From the NCBI RefSeq assembly GCF_002735905.1, contig NZ_PEBD01000008.1:558001-622000 (forward strand): a stretch of DNA of 64,000 nt, given 5' to 3'. The position numbers and the translations under genes were made by a program. Position 1 is the stretch's first letter. Every line of letters begins with the position of its first letter. Of the stretch, positions 17,579 to 25,598 are shown in pieces. The DNA is from Williamsia muralis. Its GTDB lineage: Bacteria > Actinomycetota > Actinomycetes > Mycobacteriales > Mycobacteriaceae. The notes beneath the pieces were generated by a model. The model was not told the origin of the DNA. It did no database searches and saw only the letters and a list, made by a program, of their open reading frames with translations.

Positions 17579-17598
17579 GGGGTCTTGCCGCAAGCCCC
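17579..17598 (-). promoter_or_regulatory. Rifamycin-associated element (RAE) upstream of arr
   Basis: GGGGTCTTGCCGCAAGCCCC on the plus strand is an inverted repeat. Its complement, GGGGCTTGCGGCAAGACCCC, agrees with the RAE reported upstream of rifamycin-inactivating genes (GGGGCTTGCGGCAAGGCCC, from memory) over its first 15 bases. On the minus strand the TTGCGG could act as a -35, with CACAAT about 19 bp downstream as a weak -10. Confidence 0.8.
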
Positions 17599-17662
17599 CG
17601 TCTCCGCGTTACGATGAAAGGGGAAGAGATAGCAGTGGGAGACGTGAGCAATCGTCTGTAGG

Positions 17663-17902
17663 TCAGTGACGCTCAGGCTTCTTGGCTTCCCAGACTGCCG
17701 AGACGATGCCGATGACGCCCAAGATCAGCAGGACGATACCCAGCGGCTGGCCACGAAACCACCAGAACTCGCTGTCGCGAAAGAAGAGCAAAAGCACTAG
17801 TCCCACGATCAAGAGTGCCGCATCGGCGACGAGGTTCATAGTCAACTTGTCGGTGAGCATGCCAATAGTGTGACCGCGTGCAGCCTTCCTCGCGTCCGAC
17901 AT
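17663..17902 (-). CDS. Small two-helix membrane protein
   Basis: A 79-aa protein with hydrophobic helices at about residues 24-42 (NLVADAALLIVGLVLLLFF) and 51-70 (QPLGIVLLILGVIGIVSAVW), ending in a charged EAKKPERH tail. There is no known family. The ATG at 17902 is chosen; a longer in-frame start exists at 17974, and ribosome-site support is weak for both. Confidence 0.5.
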   Translation of the reverse strand: MSDARKAARGHTIGMLTDKLTMNLVADAALLIVGLVLLLFFRDSEFWWFRGQPLGIVLLILGVIGIVSAVWEAKKPERH

Positions 17903-17981
17903 AGTGATGACTTTGCGGATGAGATGTGGGGACCTGCCATCCTGATCGAGTGGGGGCTCGATGTCGGAGTGCATCCCCGAT

Positions 17982-18695
17982 TTACGCAGGGAGTTCGGCG
18001 CTCACATGTTCCCCGGGTTGGTTGCCTGCCTGGATCACGCGGTGGCCTTTGGCATCCCAGATGGCGGACCCCCCGCAAGTTTGTGTATATCCGCCGCCCG
18101 TCGGACCGGCGAAACCCGCGAACACCACTGGAACCGAGCCCAGAACGCAGATACGGCGCGCGCGGACATCGAACTCACCCACTTCGTGTGGGCTGTGCAC
18201 GAGACCGGCGGCGTACAAGTCGATCGCCGAGGCGATGGTGGCGCTGGTGTGGTCGTCGATGCGGGTGTCTTTGCAGATCCCGATGCCGACACGCCATCCC
18301 GAAACCTCCACCACAGCCACCGCTGTTCCCGGTACGTACATGCCGATCTCGGGGCCTCCGAGGTGCACTTTGCGGTAGACGATGTCGACGCCGGTTCCCG
18401 CCACCGCCAAGACTCCAATGGCCCGTCCGGACAAGTGGGGAACAGCCGCGCCCGCCAGCGCGATCGAACCCGTCTCTTTGCATGCGTCCACCAGTGGATG
18501 CAGCGCTGGGTCGTCCACGTCGACGGCCTGTGCTTCCATGCTGTACCCGGTCAAGGACATCTCCGGGAACACAACAAGTCGTGCACGGCAACGTCGGACG
18601 GCGTCGGCGTGGGCTAGGGCGTTCGCGCGGAGGTCGTCGGTCTTGGTGACGGGTTGTGCCGCAGCTACCCGCAGAGTCGGGCTCTTCGTCGTCAT
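17982..18695 (-). CDS. Carbon-nitrogen hydrolase (nitrilase superfamily)
   Basis: A 237-aa protein with the complete E-K-C triad: Glu in VVFPEMSLTGY (about residue 45), Lys in VYRKVHLGG (about 109) and Cys in GIGICKDTR (about 141). These enzymes cleave amides or nitriles through a cysteine thioester. It is shorter than the usual 260-290 residues and the substrate class is not clear. It is transcribed in the same direction as, and 23 nt after, the methyltransferase gene at 18719-19333. Confidence 0.87.
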   Translation of the reverse strand: MTTKSPTLRVAAAQPVTKTDDLRANALAHADAVRRCRARLVVFPEMSLTGYSMEAQAVDVDDPALHPLVDACKETGSIALAGAAVPHLSGRAIGVLAVAGTGVDIVYRKVHLGGPEIGMYVPGTAVAVVEVSGWRVGIGICKDTRIDDHTSATIASAIDLYAAGLVHSPHEVGEFDVRARRICVLGSVPVVFAGFAGPTGGGYTQTCGGSAIWDAKGHRVIQAGNQPGEHVSAELPA

Positions 18696-18718
18696 CGCTC
18701 TATATCGCTGCTTGGCCT

Positions 18719-19333
18719 TTAGGCGTAGCGCCCAACTGCCCAGCCTCGAGCTGCGTCAGGGCGTATCGCCTCGACCTCGACACCATCCTGGAACAGGCCT
18801 GTTTGCAGCACGGTTCCGGCTTCGATCGCCTCGCGCCACGCACGGATGGGCCCCTCGCCCCACGGCTTGTGCGGGAGTAGATCGTCAAAGATGAGCACGG
18901 TGCCCTCGTGGGCCAGGCGCTTCATGTTGGAGATGTCGGCGGAGGCAACCTCGTACGTGTGCCCACCGTCGATGAAGATCAGATCGAAGGTGCCGTTGGT
19001 CTCCGAGTCGGCGAACAGCGGAATCGTCTGGCGCGAATCGCCGGCGACCAGCGTGTGGCGCTCCGGGAACTCCGCGTCGATGTGTTCCTTGGCCATTGAT
19101 ACGTACTCGTGTTCGGCCAGATCGAACGATGTGACATGAACGAGGGGGCTGGCACTGAGGAACGCGTAGCTCGAAAACCCTGCATTGAAACCGATTTCGC
19201 CAACCAGGCGTATCTCATCCGTGGCGGCCAGGGTCTTGAGGAAGGCAAGCTGCTCGGCGTTCGCGGATCCCTCGACGAACCACCCGTGACCACGGGCTTC
19301 ATTGACGATCTCTTCCAGGCGATCAAAGCTCAT
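18719..19333 (-). CDS. Class I SAM-dependent methyltransferase (Methyltransf_24-like)
   Basis: A 204-aa protein. RLVGEIGFNAGFSSYAFL is motif I with an EIGxNxGxSS loop, VTSFDLAEHEY is motif II, and FDLIFIDGGHTYEVASADI carries the IDGxHxY motif seen in O-methyltransferases of the type 24 group. The ATG at 19333 follows GAGGAAG; a longer frame upstream has no protein character. The methyl acceptor is unknown. Confidence 0.82.
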   Translation of the reverse strand: MSFDRLEEIVNEARGHGWFVEGSANAEQLAFLKTLAATDEIRLVGEIGFNAGFSSYAFLSASPLVHVTSFDLAEHEYVSMAKEHIDAEFPERHTLVAGDSRQTIPLFADSETNGTFDLIFIDGGHTYEVASADISNMKRLAHEGTVLIFDDLLPHKPWGEGPIRAWREAIEAGTVLQTGLFQDGVEVEAIRPDAARGWAVGRYA

Positions 19334-19560
19334 GTGCCACTTCCTCGGACGGTGAGGCACGTCGCAGCCTCGGACACCCCATTTTAAGAGCAGCGGCGCA
19401 CAAGAGTGCGCATACCCTTGCCGACCGTGCGTGTCTGACGACCCGCCTGCGAGGACCTGAAACGGCACAGCACGTCAAACTCGTTGTCGCAGTTTGTCGA
19501 GAACCGCTTGTGAGACGACATCTGTCCCGCCCCGGGCCCGCAATTTTGCCCAGCTTGACG

Positions 19561-20025
19561 TCAGAGGGCGCCAATTGCAATGCGACGGCCATTGTCCAAC
19601 CACACTGCGACTGAGTCCTCGAGTCGTGGCGACATGAACCCACCCCAATCACCCCACGGCCAGGCGACGTGAGCCCGGGCCACCTGGTCTTGTACAAGGT
19701 CGGCGACGGCGGCAGTGATGGACTCCTCGTCGTCGTCGATCTGAGGAACCGCGCCGCTCATACCCAGTCCGTGGCGCTCGCGGCCTGCCACGGTCACTGC
19801 GGTGCGCAGTAGAACTCCGCCGGTGCCGGCCTCGTACTCGGCAGCCCAGTCAATCTGCTCTATAGAGCCGCCGTAGTGGCGGACTCGCAGATCGCGACCC
19901 AATCGGAGCAGCGTATTGGTCCATGCATCCGGCAGATCTGACGTCACTATCTGAACGCCACGGCGGGTTGTCCATGAAGCCGTCAAGACTTGCGCACGCG
20001 GCTGCGCTTCGTGGGGATCGATCAC
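19561..20025 (-). CDS. Hypothetical protein
   Basis: A 154-aa protein I cannot assign. It is mixed alpha/beta with several Trp residues (ASWTTRRGVQIVTSDLPDAW, AHVAWPWGDWGGFMSP) and a C-terminal strand pair (DSVAVWLDNGRRIAIGAL). No membrane segment, signal or catalytic motif is visible. It starts with ATG and runs in the same direction as its neighbours on both sides. Confidence 0.55.
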   Translation of the reverse strand: MIDPHEAQPRAQVLTASWTTRRGVQIVTSDLPDAWTNTLLRLGRDLRVRHYGGSIEQIDWAAEYEAGTGGVLLRTAVTVAGRERHGLGMSGAVPQIDDDEESITAAVADLVQDQVARAHVAWPWGDWGGFMSPRLEDSVAVWLDNGRRIAIGAL

Positions 20026-20074
20026 AGCGTCATCCTGCCCCTCCTACTGTCGTTCGCGTGTGTTGACGCCCTGC

Positions 20075-20686
20075 TCAGAACTCCAACGCCGGCTTGTCCC
20101 AAGTGAATGCATAGCGCCACAGGGGTAGGCGGCGCCAGCTCAGGCCTGGTAGTACGGCTGTGGCAATGCCTTTGACCTGTCTATAGGTGTGCGGGAAGTC
20201 CATCTGCACCGGAGCATTGTGTTGCCAGTAGCCGCGCCTGCGAGACAGCACTTGGTGTTGTACTGCGCCCACGAGTTCCAAGGCGTAGTCCTGCGCGGTC
20301 GAACTGCGTGCGCACCCAATGACTACCAGGGTGCCGCCCGGGGCCGTGAGGCGCGCGAGCCGTTCGAGTCCTGCCGCTAGGTCCGGGAAATGATGGACAG
20401 TTGCTACTGCGGTGACGAGGTCGTAGTGCGCTTCGGGGAGTGGATACGTCAGGACGTCTCCAGCGATCCACGTGACATCGGCGGAGGTGTTCTTCTGCGT
20501 GTTGGTCAGCGTCTCACTGTCAGAATCGATACCGGTGACCTCATCGATGTTCTCGGCGAGGCGGGCGGCGAGGAGTCCGTCGCCGGTACCGACATCGAGA
20601 GCCGTTCTGGCCATCAGAGCCGCCGCCAATACGATGTCGTAGTAGTGGATGTTGTGGTTCCATCGACGGTCTAGCTTCTTGTCCAC
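20075..20686 (-). CDS. Class I SAM-dependent methyltransferase
   Basis: A 203-aa protein with ALDVGTGDGLLAARLAE (motif I), VTGIDSDSETL (motif II) and HYDLVTAVATVHHFPDLAAG (motif IV/V), then LTAPGGTLVVIGC (motif VI). The N-terminus WNHNIHYYDIVL is typical of a subgroup of actinobacterial type 11 methyltransferases. The GTG start at 20686 is inferred from that conserved beginning; the open frame upstream lies antisense to the ATPase gene. The acceptor is unknown. Confidence 0.82.
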   Translation of the reverse strand: MDKKLDRRWNHNIHYYDIVLAAALMARTALDVGTGDGLLAARLAENIDEVTGIDSDSETLTNTQKNTSADVTWIAGDVLTYPLPEAHYDLVTAVATVHHFPDLAAGLERLARLTAPGGTLVVIGCARSSTAQDYALELVGAVQHQVLSRRRGYWQHNAPVQMDFPHTYRQVKGIATAVLPGLSWRRLPLWRYAFTWDKPALEF

Positions 20687-21746
20687 TCCACCACTGTGGC
20701 ATGCGGCGCCGACATGGGACACTTCCCAGGTGCGTTCCCAGCAGCAGCTCGTTGCGGCGGTCGATGCATCGGCGACGCGGGCCGGGTTCACTCTGGACTC
20801 CGCCCAGCGGCGACTCCTCGACCGACTCGCTTGTGTTGCGGCAGCAGCCGACAAGAAGCAGAGACGTCAATCAATGCCTCGTGGTCTGTACATCTATGGC
20901 GACGCCGGCAGGGGTAAGTCGTGGCTGACCGACGCGCTCTATGCAGCAGTGGCTACCACCCAGAAGACCCGTATTCACTTCCACCGCTTCTTCGACGAGC
21001 TCCATCGCAACATCCACGATCACCGCACCGAGCGGGAAGCTGTGGACCAGGCAATAGACGAAGTGACTGGCGCGGGCAGGTTGCTGTTCTTCGACGAGTT
21101 GCACGTCCATGATTCCGGCGACGCACGTTTGCTGACGCGGTTGCTCGAGAACGCTTTCCGCCGTGGAATCACTGTGCTCGCAACCTCCAACTATGCACCA
21201 AAGGACTTGTTGCCGAACCCTGTGTGGCATCACACTTTTGAGCCCGGCATCGAACTGATCGAGACGAATATGGAGCTCTTCCATCTAGAGGGCCCTACTG
21301 ACTATCGGTCGCTGCGGGTTGATCACGCAGTCGGCTTCGCGGCCGGCACCTGGACTACGCGAATGCCAGTGGCGCTACCACCACGCAGCGAGGTCACAAC
21401 GGCGGAGGTTCGAGGCCGCCACTTCCCGGTCCTTGCAATACACCCCGCTCACCTGTGGGTTTCTTTCAGCCAGATCTGCGATTCCCCGACGTCGACAATC
21501 GAGTACCTGGAATGGACGCGGGCGTTCACCACCTGGACGATTACCGACGTCCCCTTGCTTCGAGACGCCGACCTCGAGGCTCAGCAACGTTTCATCAATC
21601 TGGTCGATGTGCTTGTCGACGCCGATGTGTGCGTCCACTTCGTATCCACCCACGAACTCGCGACCTTCCTCGAGAGCGCCACTCGACGGCCCGATGCGTT
21701 TCGGCTGGCCAGTCGCATGCAACTGCTACGTCAAGATCCAGCCTGA
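20649..21746 (+). CDS. zapE: AFG1/ZapE-family ATPase
   Basis: An AAA-type P-loop ATPase. Walker A is GDAGRGKSWL (about residue 84), Walker B is LLFFDELHVHD, sensor 1 is VLATSNYAPKDLLPNP, and later motifs (FEPGIELIETNMELFHLEG, DYR) follow the AFG1/ZapE pattern. Bacterial ZapE acts with the Z-ring during division; mitochondrial AFG1 acts in quality control. The start is uncertain. The longest frame begins at 20649 but would overlap the divergent methyltransferase by 38 bp, and a GTG at 20730 may be the real start. Confidence 0.8.
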   Translation: MLWFHRRSSFLSTPPLWHAAPTWDTSQVRSQQQLVAAVDASATRAGFTLDSAQRRLLDRLACVAAAADKKQRRQSMPRGLYIYGDAGRGKSWLTDALYAAVATTQKTRIHFHRFFDELHRNIHDHRTEREAVDQAIDEVTGAGRLLFFDELHVHDSGDARLLTRLLENAFRRGITVLATSNYAPKDLLPNPVWHHTFEPGIELIETNMELFHLEGPTDYRSLRVDHAVGFAAGTWTTRMPVALPPRSEVTTAEVRGRHFPVLAIHPAHLWVSFSQICDSPTSTIEYLEWTRAFTTWTITDVPLLRDADLEAQQRFINLVDVLVDADVCVHFVSTHELATFLESATRRPDAFRLASRMQLLRQDPA

Positions 21747-21871
21747 CGTTCGGCCGTGACGTGCTGGCCGGTATCTCGATCCCTTTGACTGATCCACGCT
21801 GTATCGGGTGATGAGTTCGAGCTGGTCAGCCCTGTGACGTCTCATGCTGCGCTCGCTGAACGATTTGCGGA

Positions 21872-23038
21872 TCATCTGGTCGCGGCCAACACTGCTGCGA
21901 GGCCTTGCTGTAGGTCTTCGATGTAGTAGTCAGGAACTTCCAGGGATGGGAAGTGTCCGCCGATTTCGGGTGTACGCCATCGGACGATCTGCCGGAACCG
22001 CTCCTGAGCCCAAGCGCGCGGGTACTTTTCGATATCGCCCGGGTACGTGGTGATCGCTGCGGGAACGTCCACTCGGAGTTCGGGATCGAGAGAGTTGTGG
22101 CTTTCGTAGTAGATGCGGGCTGCAGAAGCGCCGGTGCGAGTCAGCCAGTACAGGGTGACGTTGTCGAGAACGCTGTCGATGGACACTCTTTCGAACGGGC
22201 TGTCTTCGGTATCAGTCCATTCGGCGAACTTGTCGAGAATCCAGGCGAGCAGGCCGGCCGGCGAGTCGACGAGCGAATAGCCGATGGACTGCGGGCGGGT
22301 GGCCTGCTGTTTGGCGTAGGCCGTGCGGTGGGCCCAGAAGTTCCGGGTCTCCTCGGTCCATGACCGTTCGGCCGTCGTCAGCCCATCGGTTGTCAGTCCG
22401 GGCGGTGCTTGCGCGAGCGTCGTGTGGATGCCGAGAACGTGCTCGGGAAACCGACCGCCGAGGATGGTCGTGATCACACCTCCCCAGTCGCCCCCGTGCG
22501 CCAGGAATTCGTCGTAACCGAGCCGACCCATCAGTTCCACCCAAGCGGCCGCAATCTTTTCGGTTCCCCATCCGGTGGTGGTGGGCCTGTCGCTGTAGCC
22601 GAAGCCCGGTAGCGAAGGCACCACGACGTGGAATGCCGGAGCGTCTGCATCTTTCGGATCCGCAAGCTCGTCCACCACGCCGATGAACTCAGCGATACTG
22701 CCCGGCCAACCGTGGGTCACGATGAGAGGAGTGGCGTCGGCGCGCGCGGACCTGCGGTGCAGAAAGTGGATTCCCAGACCGTCAATCGTCGTGCGGAACT
22801 GGCCGACCTGGTTGAGCCGGGTTTCGAACGACCGCCAGCTGTACTGGGCACGCCAGTAATTCAGGACATCGGTGAGATCGGCGAGGGGCACACCCTGATC
22901 CCATCGGCGGGGATCCGGCGCGGGGGAGTGAACCGTCTCGGCTTCCGGCAGCCGCGTGGCAGATATGCGGGTGCGGAGATCATCCAGCTCCGAGTCAGGT
23001 GCATGGGCCCGAAAGTCGTGTACCTCGTCGGTGTGCAT
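21872..23038 (-). CDS. Epoxide hydrolase (EHN domain plus alpha/beta hydrolase)
   Basis: A 388-aa protein of the microsomal epoxide hydrolase type. The N-terminal EHN domain (about 1-105) includes DLRTRISATRLPEAE and VLNYWRAQYSWRSFE. The catalytic domain has the oxyanion motif THGWPGS, nucleophile Asp in LAHGGDWGG, and the charge-relay His in EIGGHFPSLEVP. It hydrolyses epoxides to diols; the substrate is unknown. The ATG at 23038 is chosen with GGAG just upstream. It is divergent from a CGNR regulator, with three operator-like repeats between them. Confidence 0.9.
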   Translation of the reverse strand: MHTDEVHDFRAHAPDSELDDLRTRISATRLPEAETVHSPAPDPRRWDQGVPLADLTDVLNYWRAQYSWRSFETRLNQVGQFRTTIDGLGIHFLHRRSARADATPLIVTHGWPGSIAEFIGVVDELADPKDADAPAFHVVVPSLPGFGYSDRPTTTGWGTEKIAAAWVELMGRLGYDEFLAHGGDWGGVITTILGGRFPEHVLGIHTTLAQAPPGLTTDGLTTAERSWTEETRNFWAHRTAYAKQQATRPQSIGYSLVDSPAGLLAWILDKFAEWTDTEDSPFERVSIDSVLDNVTLYWLTRTGASAARIYYESHNSLDPELRVDVPAAITTYPGDIEKYPRAWAQERFRQIVRWRTPEIGGHFPSLEVPDYYIEDLQQGLAAVLAATR

Positions 23039-23056
23039 CAATTCTCCAATTGTCGG

Positions 23057-23137
23057 GAACCGTCTTAGACGGTTCTGGAACCACCTGAGACAGTTCTAAC
23101 AGTCGAGCCCATCACCCGCAACCGGCTAAGGTGGTTC
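23057..23137. promoter_or_regulatory. Three 19-bp operator repeats in the epoxide hydrolase / CGNR regulator intergenic region
   Basis: Site 1, 23057-23075, is a perfect inverted repeat GAACCGTC-TTA-GACGGTTC. Site 2, 23078-23096 (gaaccacctgagacagttc), matches it at 15 of 19 positions; site 3, 23119-23137 (caaccggctaaggtggttc), at 14 of 19. Starts are 21 and 41 bp apart, so all lie on the same face of the helix. Site 3 ends 1 nt before the regulator start codon, suggesting repression of both genes. Confidence 0.72.
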
Positions 23138-23138
23138 C

Positions 23139-23714
23139 ATGTCCGATGGTTTTCCTGACTTCCGCCTCGGGAGTGTGCTGGCAACCAGCTTCACCGGAAC
23201 GTTGTCGGAGCGACATGGTGAAGCCGTCGAACGCATACCGACGCCTCACCGGCTGGTCGACTGGTTACAGATCAACGGTCTGAGTGTGGAGAAATGCACC
23301 GCAGCGCAGCTCGAGCGTGCTCGGGAACTGCGGGAAGCCATTCACGCCGTAGCGACGGCTGCCGCGGTGGGTAGGGACCTGCCGAAATCCGCCGTCCGGA
23401 TCATCAACGACTGCAGCATCGAGGGCAGGGCCGCGGCGGTTCTGACGGCTGACGGCAATCGCCTCTGGCGACTCAGCTCGTCCTCCCGTGTCGAAGATGC
23501 CCTGGGCGTGATCGCCGCCGACGCGATCAGCATCATCGCAGGCGAACGCGACGGCAGGTTGGCCTTGTGCGCCTCACCAACCTGTCAGGCGGCCTTCTTC
23601 GACACCAGTCAAAGTCGAACTCGCAGATGGTGTGACATGAACACGTGTGGGAACCGGCAGAAGAAGGCCCGATTGAAGGCCGCCCAGAGAAGAAGTGCCG
23701 AGACGTCGAGATAG
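23139..23714 (+). CDS. ABATE domain / CGNR zinc-finger regulator
   Basis: A 191-aa protein. Residues about 15-140 form the ABATE (putative stress-induced regulator) ligand domain, including RLVDWLQINGL. Residues 145-185 form the CGNR zinc finger, CASPTCQAAFFDTS then RRWCDMNTCGNRQKK, with the two Cys pairs intact. The family is thought to regulate transcription. The divergent epoxide hydrolase and shared operators make that gene its probable target. The ATG at 23139 lies 1 nt after operator 3, so translation may be leaderless. Confidence 0.88.
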   Translation: MSDGFPDFRLGSVLATSFTGTLSERHGEAVERIPTPHRLVDWLQINGLSVEKCTAAQLERARELREAIHAVATAAAVGRDLPKSAVRIINDCSIEGRAAAVLTADGNRLWRLSSSSRVEDALGVIAADAISIIAGERDGRLALCASPTCQAAFFDTSQSRTRRWCDMNTCGNRQKKARLKAAQRRSAETSR

Positions 23715-23730
23715 TAGACCTGCGCAATGA

Positions 23731-23994
23731 TCAAGGCACGTCGCGGAACTCGGTGAAGAGTCTGGGTGAAAGCCATGCGCCCTGCGCGGCCCACTTCTCG
23801 GCCCGCGCGGTGATGTCCTCGATGAGGGGCCCCTTGGCCGAGGCGTAGGCGTTCATGTCCGGCCAATCACGCTGAGCCAGGGACTGTTTGAGTGTGGCAT
23901 ATGCTTCGTGGTCGCGCGCGTCGTGGCGCAACCAATCTCGGAACAGGAGGTGCCGACGTTCCCAATCGCTTCCACTGCGACAGATGTGTAGCAC
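23731..23994 (-). pseudogene. GrpB/UPF0157-family remnant, 5' truncated
   Basis: The 87 residues correspond to the C-terminal half of GrpB-family proteins: GSDWERRHLLFRDWLRHDAR, EAYATLKQSL, then YASAKGPLIEDITARAE. Family members are about 170-180 residues and have an N-terminal nucleotidyltransferase-like part that is missing here. A stop codon precedes the GTG in frame, and the upstream sequence up to the methyltransferase has no GrpB-like content in any frame. It is best seen as a decayed gene; expression of the half domain cannot be excluded. Confidence 0.68.
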
Positions 23995-24055
23995 CCGGCA
24001 AGACTAAAACGCGCCGGCCCACCGGCAACCACGTGGCTCTGGCCAAGGCGCCGCC

Positions 24056-24682
24056 TCATCGCCGTGCGGCAAGCATGTGAACCTCGGCGAATCGGTGCTG
24101 ATCGTCGGATTGGCTCACCGTCCGCCACACCTCATCGAATCCGTTGTCGGACAGGACCGCTGCCAATCGATCGGGGTGCCATCGCCAGGCGGGCGCCACT
24201 TTGTGGTCGAACTGCTCGACTTGTTCGGTGTGCGAACTGGTTTGGCACGCCACCAGGACGGGTGCGCCCGCCGAGGTCCGGGAGGCCCAGCAGCGCAGCA
24301 CATCCGGGACATTCTCGGGTGGTACGTGAATCAGGCTGAAACGCGCCAGGATGGCAGCGATCGGCAGGTCGCCACCGAGCTGAGCGAGCGTGGCATCACC
24401 TCGGACGAAATCGAGATGTGGAAACTCGCGCGTCGCCCGTGCGAGCATCTGCTCGCTGGGGTCGATGCCGATCGACGCCAGCCCCCGTTCGGCCAGAAAT
24501 GCGGTGACCTGGCCCAGCCCGCACCCCACATCCACAACAAGTCCATCGGCGCGAAGGTCTCGGACCGTGTCGGCGAACGCCGCGACGGCGTGTTCTTCGA
24601 GGGGAGTGAGGAACGGATGAGGAAACGTTGCGGCATATAGGTCCGCCATCGCGTCGTACCCAGGTTGCTCCACGATGCGCAT
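24056..24682 (-). CDS. Class I SAM-dependent methyltransferase
   Basis: A 208-aa protein. LVVDVGCGLGQVTAFLAERG is motif I, ASIGIDPSEQMLARA is motif II, and LPIAAILARFSLIHVPPENV is motif IV/V, followed by AGAPVLVACQT. The N-terminus PGYDAMADLYAATFP resembles ubiE-like methyltransferases that start with a YDxxAxxY helix. The acceptor is unknown. It starts with ATG and stands between the GrpB remnant and a VOC gene on the same strand. Confidence 0.82.
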   Translation of the reverse strand: MRIVEQPGYDAMADLYAATFPHPFLTPLEEHAVAAFADTVRDLRADGLVVDVGCGLGQVTAFLAERGLASIGIDPSEQMLARATREFPHLDFVRGDATLAQLGGDLPIAAILARFSLIHVPPENVPDVLRCWASRTSAGAPVLVACQTSSHTEQVEQFDHKVAPAWRWHPDRLAAVLSDNGFDEVWRTVSQSDDQHRFAEVHMLAARR

Positions 24683-24713
24683 CTCCTTCGTCGTCGTCTG
24701 GACCGACGGGCGG

Positions 24714-25457
24714 CTAGTGTGTCAGGTCGCCCGACCGCGGGTTGCGATGGGTGATGCAGTAGCGGCGACCGATCGGGTCCGACATCACGGTCCAGAACCG
24801 GTGGTGCTGCTCCACTTTGGCGCCCCACCCCTCGTGTCGGGCCACCTCCTCGTCGGGGTGGGTGCTGGCGAGGTCGAGATGACCACTGATCGTGGACGAG
24901 CCGATCCGTTGGAGCAGCACCCGTAGCGGCATCTCCTTCGGCCGGCGCAGATTACGGAATTCGGGCATCACGCCCTGACGCCATGGCCAGCCGGTGAGCG
25001 TGGCCCAGAAGTCGCATTCCGCGTCATACAGTTTCGCCGGTATGTCGATGCAGAGCTGATCGATGATGCTGATGGTGTCGCCGGGCCACCGGATGGGCCG
25101 GGAACGTTCGTGTTCGCCGTTCCACGGGACCAGGCAGAACCCGAATCCGGCGGGCGAGGTCAACACCACCAAGTCGCTTGCTGCAGAGACGATGTGGGCG
25201 CCCAGTGATTTGGCGTGTGCGGTGGCCGGCTTCATGTCGTCGACGTGCAGATCGAGATGGACGCCCCCGGGTCCGTCCTTCACCCGTTGAACACGCAGGT
25301 GCGGGTCACCGTTGAATGGCTCGAGAGATGCGAACTGGCGGTCCGGTCCTCGGGCGGGCGACACCGTACTGCCGGCGATCGCTCGCCAGAACGTCACCTC
25401 GTTGCTGAAGCTGTCGGCAGGAAAGTCGAGAAAGGCGCTGAGCCAGCGGATCGTCAT
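24714..25457 (-). CDS. Two-domain VOC (glyoxalase-like) protein
   Basis: A 247-aa protein made of two glyoxalase-like modules. Module 1 (about 1-115) ends SPAGFGFCLVPW; module 2 (about 125-240) has DIPAKLYDAECDFWATLTGW and DPIGRRYCITHRNP. The HLDLHVDD and SGHLDLASTHPDEE strands mark the two domains. Duplicated VOC proteins of this style (glyoxalase_6) are common in actinobacteria, with unknown substrates. It starts with ATG. Confidence 0.8.
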   Translation of the reverse strand: MTIRWLSAFLDFPADSFSNEVTFWRAIAGSTVSPARGPDRQFASLEPFNGDPHLRVQRVKDGPGGVHLDLHVDDMKPATAHAKSLGAHIVSAASDLVVLTSPAGFGFCLVPWNGEHERSRPIRWPGDTISIIDQLCIDIPAKLYDAECDFWATLTGWPWRQGVMPEFRNLRRPKEMPLRVLLQRIGSSTISGHLDLASTHPDEEVARHEGWGAKVEQHHRFWTVMSDPIGRRYCITHRNPRSGDLTH

Positions 25458-25598
25458 CGATCACTCACTTCGAAGCGGTGTCCCATGACGACAGTCTGAC
25501 ATCGACCGCCGTGAGTCGGGCACCGGTCACGCGCCTTTGTCGTTCCGGCTGAGTCGATGTTCGGCTGCCACCGACGTGCACGCGCATATTGTTGAGGG

